Positions 62,866 through 64,000 of a DNA stretch of 64,000 bases are shown here, one piece after another. The position numbers were made by a program, and so were the translations under genes. Origin of the DNA: Listeria ilorinensis. GTDB lineage: Bacteria > Bacillota > Bacilli > Lactobacillales > Listeriaceae. Each line of letters begins with the position of its first letter. Within the stretch, counting starts at the first letter, position 1. The notes beneath the pieces were generated by a model. That model worked only from the letters and a program-made list of their open reading frames with translations, did not search any database and was not told the origin of the DNA. The stretch is taken from contig NZ_CAJYCN010000010.1 of NCBI RefSeq assembly GCF_913566895.1, positions 35,448 to 99,447 on the forward strand, read 5' to 3'.

Positions 62866-63138
62866 TTAAGTTAAACTTTTTAGTGCCTGATTTACTTCTT
62901 CTCTAATTTGCTTTTCGCTAAAATAAACATTTGGTAATTCTAAGTCCTCTAAGCTATCAGAAAACCTAGCCGCCATATCTGATATATTACCTAAAATATC
63001 ATATTCTTTTTTTGACAATTCCTCGTAATCTATTTCTAAATCAAAAATCCTTACAAAATGATTGGTAAATGTATTAGCATCAATTTTTTTACTATGAAAG
63101 GCTCTTAATAAATAATATAATTGCTCTTTTTCTGTCAT
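62866..63138 (-). CDS. Immunity protein of the LXG toxin (colicin-immunity-like)
   Basis: A 90-residue acidic, all-helical protein (EQLYYLLRAFHSKKIDANTF, then ELSKKEYDILGNISDMAARF), with a late NVYFSEKQIREEVNQAL. The pattern resembles the self-protective colicin-like immunity family, from memory. It starts 16 bp after the toxin gene in the same direction, the usual place for the cognate immunity gene. Confidence 0.7.
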   Translation of the reverse strand: MTEKEQLYYLLRAFHSKKIDANTFTNHFVRIFDLEIDYEELSKKEYDILGNISDMAARFSDSLEDLELPNVYFSEKQIREEVNQALKSLT

Positions 63139-63154
63139 TTGAAATTCCCCTCCA

Positions 63155-64000
63155 TTATCTTCTAGGGACTGCTTGCAATGGCCCTAATGGTCTCCGATCA
63201 TATTTGAAATGATAAATTGTATTTGTCATTTGATCATAAAGCACTTCAAAATTAAATTTCTTGCCATTGATATATACTTCACTATAATACATAGTTGCTC
63301 TAGATCCCTGTGGATCAGGCATCGGTTTTCCAATTTCAATAGTATCTTTTAGAGTTTGAATTGGCACAGCTCTATCTGGATTGTTCATGTGCTCCTTTAC
63401 TTTATCGGTATAGTTGAATACATCTTTCCCAGAAGAATTAACATTAATACTTTTCTTAACGGGACTTTTTCCACTTTTTGCTCCAGCAATACTCAATCCT
63501 AGACTAGCTACCGCCGCATATAACCCACTCTCTTCTATCCATTCAGTTCCGTCCTGAACATATGCAGAAGCTTTCAGTGTGGCACCTTCGACACCACTGT
63601 ACTTCTTACCACTCAGGTAGTAGCCTCCCTCTTTCCATCCCTCTAGAACTTTATCTTCAATATCATCTAATGAAAGCACTTGATACCGATCATCTGAGAG
63701 ATATTGGCCCGTCTTATCCAAGTAGCCAGTTAAAGCATAATTGCGTACCGCATGGCCATTCTGTTCAAGGATCCACATAACTTCTGGCTTGCCATTTTCT
63801 CCCGTGTAAACCACCGCATAGATCTCATACGCTTCCAGTTCTTTTTCTTTCTTCGGATCAATGCCGCGAACCTCATTCAGTTCTTTCTGCAAGCCTGCGA
63901 TTGTGTCGGCATAGCCAGCTGGAAATGAATAACTGCCCTGCTGTTCATTAAAAGTAACATGGTTTAGAATATCTTGTAAAGTGCGTCTTGTCTTGGCGAC
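63155..64000 (-). CDS. LXG-type polymorphic toxin, C-terminal part (runs off the right edge)
   Basis: The reverse strand is open from the edge at 64000 to a stop at 63155 (281 residues). The first part (TLQDILNHVTFNEQQGSYSF, then YADTIAGLQKEL) continues into KKEKELEAYEIYAVVY and LTGYLDKTGQYLSDDRY, which is the linker of Listeria LXG proteins secreted by type VII machinery. A pre-toxin segment GLYAAVASLGLSIAG is followed by the toxin domain of about 90 residues: VPIQTLKDTIEIG, DPQGSRATMYYSE, FNFEVLYDQMTNTIYHFKYD. I think this is a small nuclease-type domain with conserved His and Arg, but its exact family is unsure. The N-terminal LXG domain would lie outside the window. Confidence 0.75.
   Translation of the reverse strand, partial: VAKTRRTLQDILNHVTFNEQQGSYSFPAGYADTIAGLQKELNEVRGIDPKKEKELEAYEIYAVVYTGENGKPEVMWILEQNGHAVRNYALTGYLDKTGQYLSDDRYQVLSLDDIEDKVLEGWKEGGYYLSGKKYSGVEGATLKASAYVQDGTEWIEESGLYAAVASLGLSIAGAKSGKSPVKKSINVNSSGKDVFNYTDKVKEHMNNPDRAVPIQTLKDTIEIGKPMPDPQGSRATMYYSEVYINGKKFNFEVLYDQMTNTIYHFKYDRRPLGPLQAVPRR

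Noticed and set aside
1..64000. CRISPR arrays, tRNA or rRNA genes
   Set aside because: No regularly spaced direct repeats with unique spacers, no cloverleaf-type sequence and no rRNA segments were seen on reading.

Overview
The window looks like a chromosome segment from a Listeriaceae member (Listeria in the broad sense). The evidence is the conserved block holB-ricT-yabA-trmN6-yazA-rsmI facing abrB, a GlcU-type glucose uptake gene beside abrB, an internalin-type LRR-LPXTG protein, a LOV-domain gene, and an apparent LhrC-type small RNA. The species cannot be fixed from the sequence alone.

Layout. 1-8.5 kb: end of a LOV photoreceptor gene, glcU, abrB, a secreted esterase-like lipoprotein and the replication/translation housekeeping operon. 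8.7-24.7 kb: GntR regulator, an AraC-controlled MFS transporter plus GH78 rhamnosidase unit, small enzymes, a P-type cation ATPase, an Mga-like regulator, a HAD phosphatase and a DinG-like helicase. 25-30 kb: a membrane-anchored arylsulfotransferase-like protein and the internalin-like adhesin. 30-38 kb: ung, then a nucleoside catabolic operon (LacI regulator, GNAT, ribokinase, DcuC-family transporter, nucleoside hydrolase) with two identical operators 63 bp apart, then an OppA lipoprotein and the LhrC-like sRNA. 38-53 kb: a mannoside-use island with an ABC importer, a YesM/YesN-type two-component system, a YesL protein, GH125 and two divergently transcribed GH38 alpha-mannosidases, with cre-like boxes at both divergent promoters.

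53.2-64 kb is an accessory island, clearly more A+T rich than the rest and full of decayed genes. It opens with an IS1182-type relic. Next is an intact three-gene operon: AAA+ ATPase with a C-terminal HTH, subtilisin-like S8 protease with complete triad, and a 90-residue third protein. The first two genes match the architecture of the IetAS ATPase/protease anti-phage pair. The third gene, which resembles the small peptidase-co-occurring (Pepco-type) proteins, is an addition not in the two-gene description I know. After this come a frameshifted DUF6037-like gene, a surface-adhesin remnant, a broken HD phosphohydrolase and a CYTH-like fragment. The island ends in an eroded array of polymorphic-toxin tails and immunity genes, downstream of an LXG-type toxin gene that runs off the right edge.

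The most promising unusual items are the three-gene ATPase/protease operon with its paired upstream repeats, the LhrC-like sRNA with three UCCC motifs, and the orphan toxin-tail/immunity array. Family assignments come from recognising motifs in the translations; no database search was possible.
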